64,000 nucleotides of DNA from JAFGBN01 sp964394145 (GTDB lineage: Bacteria > Chloroflexota > Dehalococcoidia > GIF9 > AB-539-J10). The DNA lies in assembly GCA_964394145.1 (NCBI GenBank), contig CAYMVL010000034.1, positions 1 through 64,000 of the forward strand, given 5' to 3'. Shown here one piece after another: positions 43,576-53,054 of this stretch (within the stretch, counting starts at the first letter, position 1; every line of letters starts with the position of its first letter). The notes below the pieces were generated by a model. It was not told the DNA's origin, searched no databases, and worked only from the letters and a program-made list of their open reading frames with translations. A program made the translations under genes and the position numbers.

Positions 43576-44163
43576 CTATTTCATCTTTACCGGAATTCCA
43601 GCAACCATGAAGTAGACATCGCTGGCATGTTGAGCCAAGAGCTGGTTAGCTCTGCCCAGGATATCGCGGTAGATTCTGCCCAGCCTGGTCTCGGGAACCA
43701 GCCCCAGGCCGACCTCATTGGAAACAACAAGAAAGTTGCCTGCATATTTGTCGGCTGCAGCTATAAGCTCTTCCATCTCAGACATGACGCGCTTTTCCAT
43801 CATGGATAATGCTTCTTCGTTTTCATCTTTTTGTTTCCTGTCTCCCTGCGAAAGCAAGAGTCCGCCGCTACCTTTGGTTAGGATATTAGAAACTAGCAAT
43901 GTCACACAATCAACAAGAATGACCTCAGCATCGCCAATACGCTCTCCAAGCTTCTGGCCCACTTCGATGCTGACTTCCAAAGTCCGCCAATCTACAGGCC
44001 GTTCCTTTCTATGCCGCTCTATCCTCGAAGTCATCTCTTCATCCAGCGGCTCAGCGGTGGCCACGAAGAGGACCTTCTGGCCGAGTCTTCCTGCCAAATC
44101 CTTAGCGAAGCTGCTCTTGCCACTACGAGCCCCACCAAGAATAATTATGAATTTTCTGGCCAT
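43576..44163 (-). CDS. cobU: Adenosylcobinamide kinase/guanylyltransferase
   Basis: A 195-residue bifunctional enzyme: Walker A ILGGARSGKSSFA (about 8-20), RIERHRKERP (about 47), VDCVTLLVSN (about 85) and NEVGLGLVPETRLGR (about 149-163). It phosphorylates adenosylcobinamide and adds GMP, preparing it for CobS. Last gene of the minus-strand corrinoid block. Confidence 0.95.
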   Translation of the reverse strand: MARKFIIILGGARSGKSSFAKDLAGRLGQKVLFVATAEPLDEEMTSRIERHRKERPVDWRTLEVSIEVGQKLGERIGDAEVILVDCVTLLVSNILTKGSGGLLLSQGDRKQKDENEEALSMMEKRVMSEMEELIAAADKYAGNFLVVSNEVGLGLVPETRLGRIYRDILGRANQLLAQHASDVYFMVAGIPVKMK

Positions 44164-44225
44164 CTTAGTGGACTGTCAATCTGCCCGCTGAGAGAAAGAA
44201 TCGCTTGCGGGCTCCTTCCTTCCGT

Positions 44226-44987
44226 TCATAGCGGCAGCCAACTGGCTGCTCCTAATTTAGCAACAATATACACCAGAATTAGCACAGTTACCTCAGCAAA
44301 CTCGTTTATAGCACCATAACTGTCTCCGGTGAGGCCTCCGAATCTGGAGCAAAGATATTTTGAAAGCATCAGCAGAACAAGGCAAAGCACTGCCAGTAGT
44401 GCAACTGCCCACCACTGCAATAAGAGTAGCGCCATAATTAGGGAAAACAAGCTTGCCAGAGCAATTCCATTCAAATTTGCCTTCTGCTTGATGGCCCACC
44501 CCATGCCTTCGCTCCTGGCCAGAGGAAAGGCATAAATGGCATAAACCATACCCCAGCGACCCAAGATAGGCATGAGTATAAGAGCGCTTGCTCTTATACC
44601 CTCAGGCAAGGCTACCAGGGCAGCAAACTTGGCAAGGATAAGACAAGACCCTCCAACTATACCGAACGCACCAACTCGACTATCTCTCATAACCCTCAAT
44701 TTGTCTGAAACCGCACTCTTGACACTCAGCCCGTCACAGGTGTCAATAAAGCCATCGAGGTGCAGTGCACCTGTCATTATGACCAGGGCAACGACAAGCA
44801 GGACATTTATCAATATCGGGGGCAGGAACAAACTCAGCAAGCGGTCAAGGCCGAACAGCACCAGACCCAACAAAAGTCCTACCACCGGAAAACAGCTCAT
44901 TGACTTTCCGAAGTCCTCGGCGCCATATTCCCGGCCTGGTGGGGAAGGGAATACGGTGAGAAGTCTCAAGGCGACCCAGAATCTCAT
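44226..44987 (-). CDS. cobS: Adenosylcobinamide-GDP ribazoletransferase
   Basis: A 253-residue integral membrane enzyme with ALHLDGFIDTCDGL (about 75-88), the metal-binding HLDGxxDxxDG motif, VMRDSRVGAFGIVGG (about 99-113) and a GGLTGDSYGAINEFAE block (about 219). It joins the activated lower ligand to cobinamide-GDP. Separated from cobT by a 74-bp gap. Confidence 0.95.
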   Translation of the reverse strand: MRFWVALRLLTVFPSPPGREYGAEDFGKSMSCFPVVGLLLGLVLFGLDRLLSLFLPPILINVLLVVALVIMTGALHLDGFIDTCDGLSVKSAVSDKLRVMRDSRVGAFGIVGGSCLILAKFAALVALPEGIRASALILMPILGRWGMVYAIYAFPLARSEGMGWAIKQKANLNGIALASLFSLIMALLLLQWWAVALLAVLCLVLLMLSKYLCSRFGGLTGDSYGAINEFAEVTVLILVYIVAKLGAASWLPL

Positions 44988-45061
44988 TTAAGTTAAATTC
45001 CAATGTATAGACACTAAGGATTGAATATTACCACTTCCTATTCTCATGCCAGCCGTGATAT

Positions 45062-46123
45062 CTACTCCTTATCTTTGGAAACGCCAGCCTCGCCAAAAGT
45101 TGCCATTTCAGCCAAGGTCTTCACCGCTGCCTCAACAATGATGATGCCCAGCGCTGCACCGGTCCCCTCGCCAAGGCGCATGTTCAACCTGAGCAGCGGG
45201 GTCAATCCCAGATATTTCAAAAGTACCCTGTGCCCCTTTTCGGTAGAGCGATGAGCAGCAATCAGGTAGTCTTTCAATCTGGGCGACAATCCGGTAGCTA
45301 TCAGCGCAGCAGCTCCGGAAATAAAGCCATCGATCACCACAGGAATCCGGTGCGCCGCCGCTCCAAGCATAACCCCTGCCAGCCCACCTATTTCAAAACC
45401 ACCGACTTTGCTAAGGACGTCAACAGGGTCTCTAGGGTCAGGCCGATTCATATGCAAAGCCGTCTGAATCACCCTGACTTTGTGCGCCAGTTGTTCATCG
45501 CCAAGTCCTTCTCCCCGCCCGGTGACTTTTTCTGGTGCCTCTCCTGTAATCGCAGCACATATGGCGCTGCTGGCGGAAGTATTGCCAATGCCCATGTCTC
45601 CTGTACCTATAATATCGAGCCCTCTGGCTATCTCGTCTTCCACTACCTCAATTCCGCTCTCAATGGCATTTATTGCCTGCTGTCTGGTCATAGCTGGTTC
45701 TCTGGTCATATCCTTGGTGCCAAAATCAACCATCTTGCAGATGAGACCGGAATGCGGCTCAAAACCACCGATCACGCCCATATCAACCACAACAACACGA
45801 GCACCGATAAGGCGGGCAAGGACATTTATAGCTGCGCCCCCGTTGAGGAAATTGAACACCATTTGCCTTGTGACTTCTTGAGGGTAAAGAGTTACTCCTG
45901 CATCCACCACACCATGATCACCTGCCATCGTCACGATAGCTTTATGCTTCAAACCAGTCACAAGCTCGCCTTTGATGCCAGCTACTCTGATGGACAACTC
46001 CTCCAAACGGCCCAGACTTCCCCTGGGCTTTGTCAATTCGTTCTGGCGGTACCGGGCCATTTCCATGGCCTGCTTATCAAGAGGCCTTATCTCATTCAAT
46101 ATCCTGGACATAGAAGGGTTCAT
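45062..46123 (-). CDS. cobT: Nicotinate-nucleotide--dimethylbenzimidazole phosphoribosyltransferase
   Basis: About 353 residues: AGDHGVVDAGVTLYPQEVT (about 63-81), FLNGGAAINVLAR, GTGDMGIGNTSASSA (about 155-169) and a C-terminal RLGEGTGAALGI with the catalytic Glu. It activates lower-ligand bases as alpha-ribosides. The ATG at 46123 is chosen over a TTG 18 bp upstream because the ribosome site AGGAGA lies between them. No base-synthesis genes are nearby, so the base may be scavenged. Confidence 0.95.
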   Translation of the reverse strand: MNPSMSRILNEIRPLDKQAMEMARYRQNELTKPRGSLGRLEELSIRVAGIKGELVTGLKHKAIVTMAGDHGVVDAGVTLYPQEVTRQMVFNFLNGGAAINVLARLIGARVVVVDMGVIGGFEPHSGLICKMVDFGTKDMTREPAMTRQQAINAIESGIEVVEDEIARGLDIIGTGDMGIGNTSASSAICAAITGEAPEKVTGRGEGLGDEQLAHKVRVIQTALHMNRPDPRDPVDVLSKVGGFEIGGLAGVMLGAAAHRIPVVIDGFISGAAALIATGLSPRLKDYLIAAHRSTEKGHRVLLKYLGLTPLLRLNMRLGEGTGAALGIIIVEAAVKTLAEMATFGEAGVSKDKE

Positions 46124-46264
46124 CAATTCTCTTCTCCTCAAGTTTGTTACGGCCTTCTAAACAACTCAGTCCGGGCTTCCCGCTCCAGGCCCGCTGCCGC
46201 CGGGAGTGTGGAGGTATAAGAAGTCATCTGCTTTAGCATAGCCGTTGCCGGATTTTCTGACCTA

Positions 46265-46783
46265 TTAACATTCAATGCCCCTGCGAGCCTCAATGCCTTC
46301 GGTGTAAGGATGCTTGACTGCTACCATCTCAGTAACCAGGTCTGCCTGCTCTATCACCTCCTTCGGTGCCCCACGCCCGGTTAGAACTAGCTCCATCTTC
46401 GCAGGCTTCTTCTTCATCAAGTCTAATATTTGCTGGGTACTTATCAGGTTTTTTTTCCGGGCAACGAGTATTTCATCAAGGATAACCACATCGTAAAAGC
46501 CAGCTATAACGGTCTTTTCAGCAAAGGCAAGCGACTGCTCCGCCGTTGTCTGCAGTTCTTGCAGACTCTCATCGAAGCTGCTCTTCTTGTTGAGCTGTAC
46601 TATCTCAAAAGGGTGATATCGAGCACAGAAGAGATGCTCTCCACACCCGGGATCACCTTTAATAAACTGAATTACAATGACTTTCATTCCCTGGCCCGCC
46701 GCCCTCAGAGCCAGTCCCAGAGACGCTGTCGTCTTGCCCTTACCATTCCCCGTATAGACCTGAGTGAGTCCTCGAACTTTCAT
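46265..46783 (-). CDS. cobO: Corrinoid adenosyltransferase (CobO/BtuR type)
   Basis: A 172-residue protein with P-loop YTGNGKGKTTASLGLALRA (about 10-28), VIQFIKGDP (about 37) and VVILDEILVA (about 98). It adds the adenosyl group to cob(I)alamin or cobinamide. It overlaps cobD by 4 bp. A frameshifted second copy is at 52546-53054. Confidence 0.93.
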   Translation of the reverse strand: MKVRGLTQVYTGNGKGKTTASLGLALRAAGQGMKVIVIQFIKGDPGCGEHLFCARYHPFEIVQLNKKSSFDESLQELQTTAEQSLAFAEKTVIAGFYDVVILDEILVARKKNLISTQQILDLMKKKPAKMELVLTGRGAPKEVIEQADLVTEMVAVKHPYTEGIEARRGIEC

Positions 46784-47880
46784 CTACCTGTCACCTCCTT
46801 GACAGCCACAACCAGCATCTGGCACTCGGGTAAAGTACGTGGTGCGATGCGGATATATGCAGGAAGGCCAAATGAGCTGCAATCGCGCACCAGTATCTTT
46901 AGCTTAAGCAATTCCCGGCGGAACAGGGCAGCACCGCCAACTTCAACCAGAAAGAAATTTGCTTCTGAAGCGACTGGCGGCAGGCCAAGGTTAGAAAGCT
47001 CAGCTGTAAGATATCTCCTCGTCTCCCGAAGTCTGGCCTGGCACTGTTTTAAGTAGGGCTCTGCCTCTATGGCGATAATCCCTGCTTCCTGCGCTACGAC
47101 GTTAACATTCCACGGTGGGCAGACACGGCGGAGGTCAGTTATAATTTCCTCTCCTGCCACTCCGTAGCCCAGGCGGAGCCCGGCCATGGAATAGTCTTTG
47201 GTCATAGACCTTATAATAAGCAGGTGGTTCGCTTCGACCATATCCAGAGAGGACCAGGCACTATCTACGAAGCTAATATAAGCCTCGTCCAGAATTACGA
47301 GAGAGTCCAAGCTAGCATCCAGAATCCTCCTGAAATCCGCTCGCGACATATATCGCCCAGTGGGATTGTTCGGGTTACAAATAAATACGCCTTTGGGATG
47401 ATGGCGATGCATCAATTGAATGGTCTCATCTACCTCCGGCAGAAAGCCATTTACTGCCGAGAGTTGCTGTTTGATAAGCGATGCGCCTGCGATCTGGCAG
47501 GCAACTTGATATTCACCGTAGGTAGGTTCAACAATGAGGACCCGGTCTCCTCTACTAAAGTAGGTCAGCGCAACAAGGCGTATGAGTTCAGTAGAACCGC
47601 CGCTGATGAGAATATTCTCTGCCTTTATTCCCAGCTTCCTGGCCAGGGAAAGCTTCAGACGATTAGCGCCGGAGTCAGGGTAATGAGAGATTGCCCCATC
47701 CCAGTGACATTTGCTTAACGCCTCTCTCAGCTCCGGTGGCGGGCCAAAGGCGTTTAGGTTAGCACTGAAATCGATAATGTCCTCAGGGGCAATGCCGAGC
47801 ATCTCCATCTCGGCATAGTCAATTCCGCCGTGAGGGCAAACTGCCATGTCCCTGATTTCCGCCCTAGGCAGCAAGGACAA
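46780..47880 (-). CDS. cobD: L-threonine-O-3-phosphate decarboxylase-like PLP enzyme
   Basis: A 366-residue fold-type I aminotransferase: HGG near the N-terminus, DFSANLNAFGPPPEL (about 38-52), NPNNPTGRYM (about 164) and the PLP Lys in SMTKDYSMAGLRLGYG (about 222-237). Position and sequence fit CobD, making aminopropanol phosphate for the nucleotide loop; histidinol-phosphate aminotransferase is the main alternative. It starts at TTG 47880, supported by GGAGG nine bases upstream, and overlaps cbiB by 17 bp. Confidence 0.85.
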   Translation of the reverse strand: MSLLPRAEIRDMAVCPHGGIDYAEMEMLGIAPEDIIDFSANLNAFGPPPELREALSKCHWDGAISHYPDSGANRLKLSLARKLGIKAENILISGGSTELIRLVALTYFSRGDRVLIVEPTYGEYQVACQIAGASLIKQQLSAVNGFLPEVDETIQLMHRHHPKGVFICNPNNPTGRYMSRADFRRILDASLDSLVILDEAYISFVDSAWSSLDMVEANHLLIIRSMTKDYSMAGLRLGYGVAGEEIITDLRRVCPPWNVNVVAQEAGIIAIEAEPYLKQCQARLRETRRYLTAELSNLGLPPVASEANFFLVEVGGAALFRRELLKLKILVRDCSSFGLPAYIRIAPRTLPECQMLVVAVKEVTGR

Positions 47881-48814
47881 GATATGTTACCTCCACAATC
47901 GAACAAGCCAAAACCCAGAGCACGGCCGCTATGATGGCCAGGTTCACACCGGAGACGATTAGCTGCGGAGAGAGAGTGTTGTTAGTCTCACCCAGACAAT
48001 AGCATCCCGCTTTCTCTAGCCGAATCCTGAGAGCACCGGCAGCAGCGCTCATAGACCAGCCAGCGTTGGGACTCTCAGTCCTGCCATGGTCACGAAGCAT
48101 GATTCGCCAGGCATTTCTGGCGTCCTTCCTGTATACGTAAGCAGCTATCACCAGCAACAGTCCAGATATTCGCGCCGGAATAAAATTTAGAACGTCATCC
48201 AATTTGGCGGGGAACTTTCCCAGATATTCGTATTTCCCATGGTAGCCAATCATGGCATCCCATGTGTTTATCACACGATAAGCTATGGCACCTGGCACAC
48301 CGAGAAGCAAGAAGTAGAATAGGGGGGCAACAAAGCTATCGCAGATATTCTCTGCTACAGACTCCACCGTAGCCGAGACAAGTGCCGGCTTCTCCAGATT
48401 TTGAGTCTCGCGGCTGACCAACGCAGGCATCTTAGCCCTGGCATCCTCTAGATTGTCCCGGGCCAGGAGCTCTCTAATCTCAAGAGCAGAACGGCGCAAC
48501 TCTTTGAGAGAGAAGGCTGGTTTTAGCAGCAGGGCGCCGGCGATTACATACGCTATTGGGCCAGCTTGCTTGACATAAAATAGCAGAAAATAGGCAGGCA
48601 AAGCGAAAATTAACACGGTAAGTAGAACCATGCCAATGGCATAAGCCAGCTGAGCCCTTCTGTTCCGGATGGGGGCAAATTTCTCCGAAAGGGAAATGAG
48701 CTTCCCCATCCACACAACCGGATGCATGACAAGGGGAGGCTCTCCCAATGATGCATCAATTGCCAGAGCCAGCAATAAAACGAATAGAGGTTCCATAACA
48801 TTCGCTACCGCCAA
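47864..48814 (-). CDS. cbiB: Adenosylcobinamide-phosphate synthase
   Basis: A 316-residue membrane protein with GEPPLVMHPVVWMGKLI (about 24-40), the FAxI segment, RVINTWDAMIGYHGKYEYLG (about 187-206) and KLDDVLNFIPARIS (about 211), all CbiB/CobD-family blocks. It attaches aminopropanol (phosphate) to cobyric acid. It overlaps both neighbours. Confidence 0.95.
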   Translation of the reverse strand: MAVANVMEPLFVLLLALAIDASLGEPPLVMHPVVWMGKLISLSEKFAPIRNRRAQLAYAIGMVLLTVLIFALPAYFLLFYVKQAGPIAYVIAGALLLKPAFSLKELRRSALEIRELLARDNLEDARAKMPALVSRETQNLEKPALVSATVESVAENICDSFVAPLFYFLLLGVPGAIAYRVINTWDAMIGYHGKYEYLGKFPAKLDDVLNFIPARISGLLLVIAAYVYRKDARNAWRIMLRDHGRTESPNAGWSMSAAAGALRIRLEKAGCYCLGETNNTLSPQLIVSGVNLAIIAAVLWVLACSIVEVTYLVLAA

Positions 48815-49611
48815 ATGTGCATCCTCTCCTTTATATCCCTGCTCGCCGTGATAAGAGTGGTAGGCAAGCTGTTAACAGGATGAGGATAAACATACACTTC
48901 GGCTCCGTAAACCTCCCTAATATTCTCAGCTGTGAGCACATCCTGAACTGTGCCCTCGGCATATATCTGACCTGCGTTCAACATGACCAGCCAATCACAG
49001 TATTGAGCAGCCAAATTCAGGTCATGCAGAGCGGCAATCACAGTCAAATTCTGCTCAATACAGAGACTCTTAACCATATCCAGGATTTCAACTTGATGGC
49101 TTATGTCCAGATGAGCTGTTGGCTCATCGAGAAGCAGGACTTTCGGCTGCTGGGTCAGAGCCCGGGCGATGATAAGTCTCTGCTTTTCTCCACCAGAGAG
49201 CTCGCCCATTCTGCGCTCAGCCAGAAACTGGGTCTGCGTTGCTTCCATCGCCTGCCAGGCAATAGCCATATCCCTTTCGCCTTCATAGCGGAGCAGACCA
49301 AGATGAGGCGTTCGTCCCATAAGCACCATTTCAAAAGCGGTGAAGGCTTCAGGCAAAACAGGATCTTGTGGCACTGTGGCAATGAGGCGAGCGAGTTCCT
49401 CCGTCTTGATGCCTTCTATCTGCTGGCCTTCAATGAAAATATGTCCGGAGAAAATGTTTATTACCCTGCTTATACCCTTAATCAAGGTTGATTTGCCCGA
49501 GCCATTAGGGCCAATCAGGCCCAGCAACTTGCCTGGGACAGTTTCCAGGTTTATGTTGTCTAGAATGGCTTTATGATCATAGCCCAGGCTGACGTGTCTT
49601 AGCTGAATCAT
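48805..49611 (-). CDS. btuD: Corrinoid ABC transporter ATPase
   Basis: A 268-residue FecE/BtuD-type ATPase: Walker A GPNGSGKST (about 34-42), signature LSGGEKQRLIIARAL (about 138-152), Walker B VLLLDEPTAHLD (about 160). It overlaps cbiB by 10 bp and follows btuC by 12 bp. Partners are BtuC (49624) and BtuF (51391). Confidence 0.92.
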   Translation of the reverse strand: MIQLRHVSLGYDHKAILDNINLETVPGKLLGLIGPNGSGKSTLIKGISRVINIFSGHIFIEGQQIEGIKTEELARLIATVPQDPVLPEAFTAFEMVLMGRTPHLGLLRYEGERDMAIAWQAMEATQTQFLAERRMGELSGGEKQRLIIARALTQQPKVLLLDEPTAHLDISHQVEILDMVKSLCIEQNLTVIAALHDLNLAAQYCDWLVMLNAGQIYAEGTVQDVLTAENIREVYGAEVYVYPHPVNSLPTTLITASRDIKERMHIWR

Positions 49612-49623
49612 TTCATCCTCCTG

Positions 49624-50721
49624 TTAGAAGAAAGCAAGCCCTTTCCTCCTCCGCAATAGATAAAGAAAGAAGGGAGCTCCACAGAAAGCAGTAATCACCC
49701 CCACCGGAATCTCGGTAGGAGGAAGTAAAGTATGGGCAAGGGTATCGGCTAAGATGAGGAATATGCTGCCGACTAGAACAGACAGAGGCAGCAAAAAACG
49801 GTGGTCAGGACCCCAAATAAGCCTCACTACATGAGGAACGATTATGCCAACGAATCCTATAAGGCCAGTGAAACAGACTGCAGCAGAGGTAATTAGAGTG
49901 GCAGCCACAAGCAGAATGAGCTTGACCTTCTCCACATTGATGCCTAATTGCTGTGCCTGGTCTTCGTCCAGTTGCATCACATTGAGAGGTCGCGCATGAA
50001 GCCAGATAACTATTACTCCTGCTATTACAGCGGGGAAGACTATGCCAACTTCAGCCCACTTGGTCAAAGAAAGTCCCCCCAGCAGCCAGAAGACAATGCC
50101 GTGTAATTCCTCACCAGAAATGGTCATGAGGTAAGATGTGATAGCAGATAAGAAAGCGCCTAAGGCCACCCCGGCCAGGATGAGAGTAGTTGCCGGCAGA
50201 GTTTTGCCAACACGTGCTAAAGAATAAACAATAGCAACAGCGCCCAGCCCGCCCAAAAAGGCGAATAAGGGAACAGCCCCGAAACTCATCCATTGCAGGG
50301 GAAAGGGGATGAGGAAGCCGACCGTAGCTCCCACTCCTGCTCCTGAGGCAACGCCAAGGAGATAAGGGTCAGCTAGAGGATTGCGGAATAATCCCTGATA
50401 AGTCGCTCCGGCTATGGCGAGAGCTGCCCCCACAAGACCTGCCAGGAAGATACGTGGTAGCCTGATATCCAGAATTATAGTGTTAAAAGTATCAGGCCAG
50501 GATTGGGCTATGTGGAGCAAAGGCAACTGGGAAAGAATAACCTGAAAGCACTGCTTAAAGGGAATATGCACGCTTCCCAGAGTGGTGGCAAATACAATTA
50601 CTGCCACAAGCAGCCCGGCAAGCCCTATCAAGGCATAGATCTTGCCTTTCCAGCGAAGCGGATATTGTATGGCAAACTCGCTGGCAGATTTGCTCAATGA
50701 TTGAGGAAAAGCACCTGACAT
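49624..50721 (-). CDS. btuC: Corrinoid ABC transporter permease (FecCD family)
   Basis: A 365-residue protein with about ten helices. It has RLPRIFLAGLVGAALAIAG (about 88-106), GATYQGLFRNPLADPYLLG (about 106-124) and FVGIIVPHVVRLIWGPDHR (about 307-325), the standard FecCD blocks. Adjacent to the PP-loop gene with no spacer. Confidence 0.92.
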   Translation of the reverse strand: MSGAFPQSLSKSASEFAIQYPLRWKGKIYALIGLAGLLVAVIVFATTLGSVHIPFKQCFQVILSQLPLLHIAQSWPDTFNTIILDIRLPRIFLAGLVGAALAIAGATYQGLFRNPLADPYLLGVASGAGVGATVGFLIPFPLQWMSFGAVPLFAFLGGLGAVAIVYSLARVGKTLPATTLILAGVALGAFLSAITSYLMTISGEELHGIVFWLLGGLSLTKWAEVGIVFPAVIAGVIVIWLHARPLNVMQLDEDQAQQLGINVEKVKLILLVAATLITSAAVCFTGLIGFVGIIVPHVVRLIWGPDHRFLLPLSVLVGSIFLILADTLAHTLLPPTEIPVGVITAFCGAPFFLYLLRRRKGLAFF

Positions 50722-51390
50722 CTAAACATCCTCGCCGCTATTTGCTCCCACTATCTGCGCAGAAATATCACTGAACCAGACATTGTCCCTCCAGTACTGT
50801 CTGCCCAAGGCCACTTTGAGTGGCTTGCCAAAAATCGGCCCGTCCGTGACAAAAGTGTGGTATTCCCCATTTTCTCCACAAGGATGAGAATTGAACTTCT
50901 GAATCTCAACCAGAAGCGCCTTATCCAAGTCTTTACCGAGTAAACCTTTGTCCAGCTTTGTAGCTACAACCTTTGCCTTGAAGCCACTTCTCCAGAATTC
51001 AGCCAGGAATTCTCCGGGTTCAACCCCCCAGAGAGGCAGGATAGGCTCTATTTTGAGCTCAGCACAGACCCGTTCTAGCCACTCCCTATGGCCCTCGATA
51101 TCAATATCTCCAAAGACTCCTCCCTCTATGCCTTTCTCTTTAAGCTGCATCACGGCTTCCCTGAAGTTCTGCTCATAGTCTTCCCAGGAGGTTCTAACCT
51201 GAATGAGCGGTATGCCAGTTGCCGCTGCCTGGAGAGCCAGAACACCAGCTTTAAGGCCATGAGACCTTGACCTCTTGCCATCCTCGGCAATGAAGTTGAG
51301 CAGATATAACACCTGATGGCCCTGCGAAACCGCCCTGTAAGTTGCCATGGCGGAGTCCTTTCCCCCACTCCATGAAGCGAACACTCTCAT
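50722..51390 (-). CDS. PP-loop ATPase, Dph6/DUF71 family, in the corrinoid operon
   Basis: A 222-residue protein with the PP-loop ASWSGGKDSAMATYRAV (about 5-21), GGVFGDIDIEGHREWLERVC (about 90-109) and a conserved HPCGENGEYHTFV (about 174-186). It belongs to the diphthine-ammonia-ligase-like DUF71 family. Bacteria do not make diphthamide, so another amidation or adenylation is expected. It sits between btuF and btuC with zero spacing on both sides, which ties it to corrinoid uptake or remodelling. Function unproven. Confidence 0.8.
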   Translation of the reverse strand: MRVFASWSGGKDSAMATYRAVSQGHQVLYLLNFIAEDGKRSRSHGLKAGVLALQAAATGIPLIQVRTSWEDYEQNFREAVMQLKEKGIEGGVFGDIDIEGHREWLERVCAELKIEPILPLWGVEPGEFLAEFWRSGFKAKVVATKLDKGLLGKDLDKALLVEIQKFNSHPCGENGEYHTFVTDGPIFGKPLKVALGRQYWRDNVWFSDISAQIVGANSGEDV

Positions 51391-52317
51391 TTAAGCACCT
51401 ACCTCCGGTTCACTGAAGACCTTGGGATGAACAAAGTAGGCAAACCACTCTAGAGCATCTACTATCCTGGGCCCATCACGGCTGACTAAATCAGCATCTA
51501 TCTCGTATATCCTGTTGTTCCTGCAAGCCTCGGTGACAGCAAGCCGTTGTTCGTCCTTTACCCACCGTGATGGTTTGTCCTTCGCTGCCCCGTGGCCAGA
51601 GCAGGCAATAATTACTTCAGGGTTGCGCTCAATAACCAGCTCAAGGTCCACCATCTTGTGCCCCGTGATATCCTGGAAAATATTTTCCCCACCTGCCTTC
51701 TCAATCAGTTCCTGAATAACAGTATCCGAACCTGCACTGTACAACGGGTCATGCCAAGTGATATAGAACACCCCCGGCCGATTTTCTATACCTTCAGTCT
51801 TAGCTGTTATCGATTCAATCCTGTGCTCCATTTGAGTCACAAGTTCAGATGCTTTCTTTTCACTTCCGGTTCCCCTGCCCACCATTTGAATGTCTCCAAG
51901 TATGCCCTCGATGGTCTTAGGCTCTAGGACCAGCACGGCGAAACCCATTTCCTCCAGGGCGGGAACAACCTCGCTGGCATGAATACCGCTAGCCAATATC
52001 AAATCGGCCTGGAGAGCAATTATCTTCTCCACATCTGGCGTTGAGAATCCCCCTACCTTTTCTTTGTCCAGAGCTTCCGGGGGATAATTACAGTACTCCG
52101 TTACACCCACTGTCTTTTCCCCCAGACCCAAGGCGAACAGAATCTCGGTATTGGAAGGGGCCAAGGATATAATCCTCTCAGGCGTGCTTTCAATGTTGAC
52201 CGACCTTCCTAGATCATCAACTATAGTCCTTGAGGGTGCCGATATGGTAAGACTGCAGGCTGTGATGAAGATCAGGCTTATAGCCGAGAATCCCAGAAGC
52301 CATCTTATGCCTCTCAT
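51391..52317 (-). CDS. btuF: Corrinoid-binding lipoprotein
   Basis: A 308-residue type III binding protein: lipobox FITAC (about 17-21), DDLGRSVNIESTPERIISLA (about 34-53), APSNTEILFALGLG and YCNYPPEA. The pattern matches BtuF/FecB. First gene of the corrinoid transport operon. A paralogue with an extra tail is at 55742-56806. Confidence 0.9.
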   Translation of the reverse strand: MRGIRWLLGFSAISLIFITACSLTISAPSRTIVDDLGRSVNIESTPERIISLAPSNTEILFALGLGEKTVGVTEYCNYPPEALDKEKVGGFSTPDVEKIIALQADLILASGIHASEVVPALEEMGFAVLVLEPKTIEGILGDIQMVGRGTGSEKKASELVTQMEHRIESITAKTEGIENRPGVFYITWHDPLYSAGSDTVIQELIEKAGGENIFQDITGHKMVDLELVIERNPEVIIACSGHGAAKDKPSRWVKDEQRLAVTEACRNNRIYEIDADLVSRDGPRIVDALEWFAYFVHPKVFSEPEVGA

Positions 52318-52545
52318 ACAATATAACCCGTAGTCTATTCCGCTGCTGCCAGCAACTTACATATTACACCATAGTTTGATTATAAACAAATTAGCTTGAT
52401 TAAGCCTGATTGCTACTAAGATGTGGTTGTAGACATTACAATCAGTCCTTTGTTCTCGGCAACCTGTCTTGGTTCGTTACCACTTCTGTGTTAGAAGTCT
52501 TTGCCGTCAGCACTCAATTCCATCCCTGGCTTCAACACCCTGTTG
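52318..52545. other. btuF upstream region, no B12 riboswitch seen
   Basis: 228 bp searched by eye on the minus strand for a B12 box (GCCACTG) and the cobalamin riboswitch core; neither was found. A/T-rich stretches near 52370-52400 could hold a promoter. Confidence 0.4.
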
Positions 52546-53054
52546 TTAGTAGTGCTTCACCTCCACCATCTCCGTTACCAGATCTGCCGCAGCAATAGCC
52601 TCAGGTGGTGCATATCTCCCAGTAAAAACCACTTCTACGCCCTCTGGCTTACGCGCTATTATCTCCAGCATATCCCTCAGCGACAGGAGGTGAAAATAAT
52701 ACGCCATGGTGATTTCATCGAAGATGATGAGGTTATACTCGCTGGAGAACATCGCCTCTTGAGTCCTAACCAGCCCCTCGTGGGCCATTTGGACATCGTC
52801 TTTTCGGGGAGGGTTCTGGACATTCACAAAAACATCCCTCCCGTATTGCTCGATTGTGATATACGGATCCGCCATCCTTGCTGCTTCGAGCTCGCCACAG
52901 TATCTGCCCTTCATAAATTGCCCGATATACGTTTTTACCCTCGTCCCATTGCTCTAAAGGCCAACCCTAGGGAGGCTGTGGTTTTGCCTTTGCAATTCCC
53001 CGTATAAATTTGAACATATCCCTTTCCTAATGGATGCGACGCCTTCGGTATCAT
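52546..53054 (-). pseudogene. cobO: Second corrinoid adenosyltransferase, frameshifted
   Basis: From the ATG at 53054, one frame encodes VQIYTGNCKGKTTASLGLAF (a P-loop like CobO) and AMGRG, then hits a stop. The next frame continues at once with KTYIGQFMKGRYCGELEAAR, FDEITMAYY and LVTEMVEVKHY to 52546. The intact homologue is 172 residues, and joining the frames gives about 169. One missing base after the G run near 52940 explains it. It may be a real mutation or an assembly error. Confidence 0.8.

Noticed and set aside
45230..46219. 330-codon plus-strand frame opposite cobT
   Set aside because: It is the antisense of cobT, which has full family motifs. The plus-strand frame has no ribosome site or domain.
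52318..52545. Cobalamin riboswitch upstream of btuF
   Set aside because: No B12 box (GCCACTG) or recognisable riboswitch core on the minus strand here, nor before the second BtuF-like gene (56807-57000).
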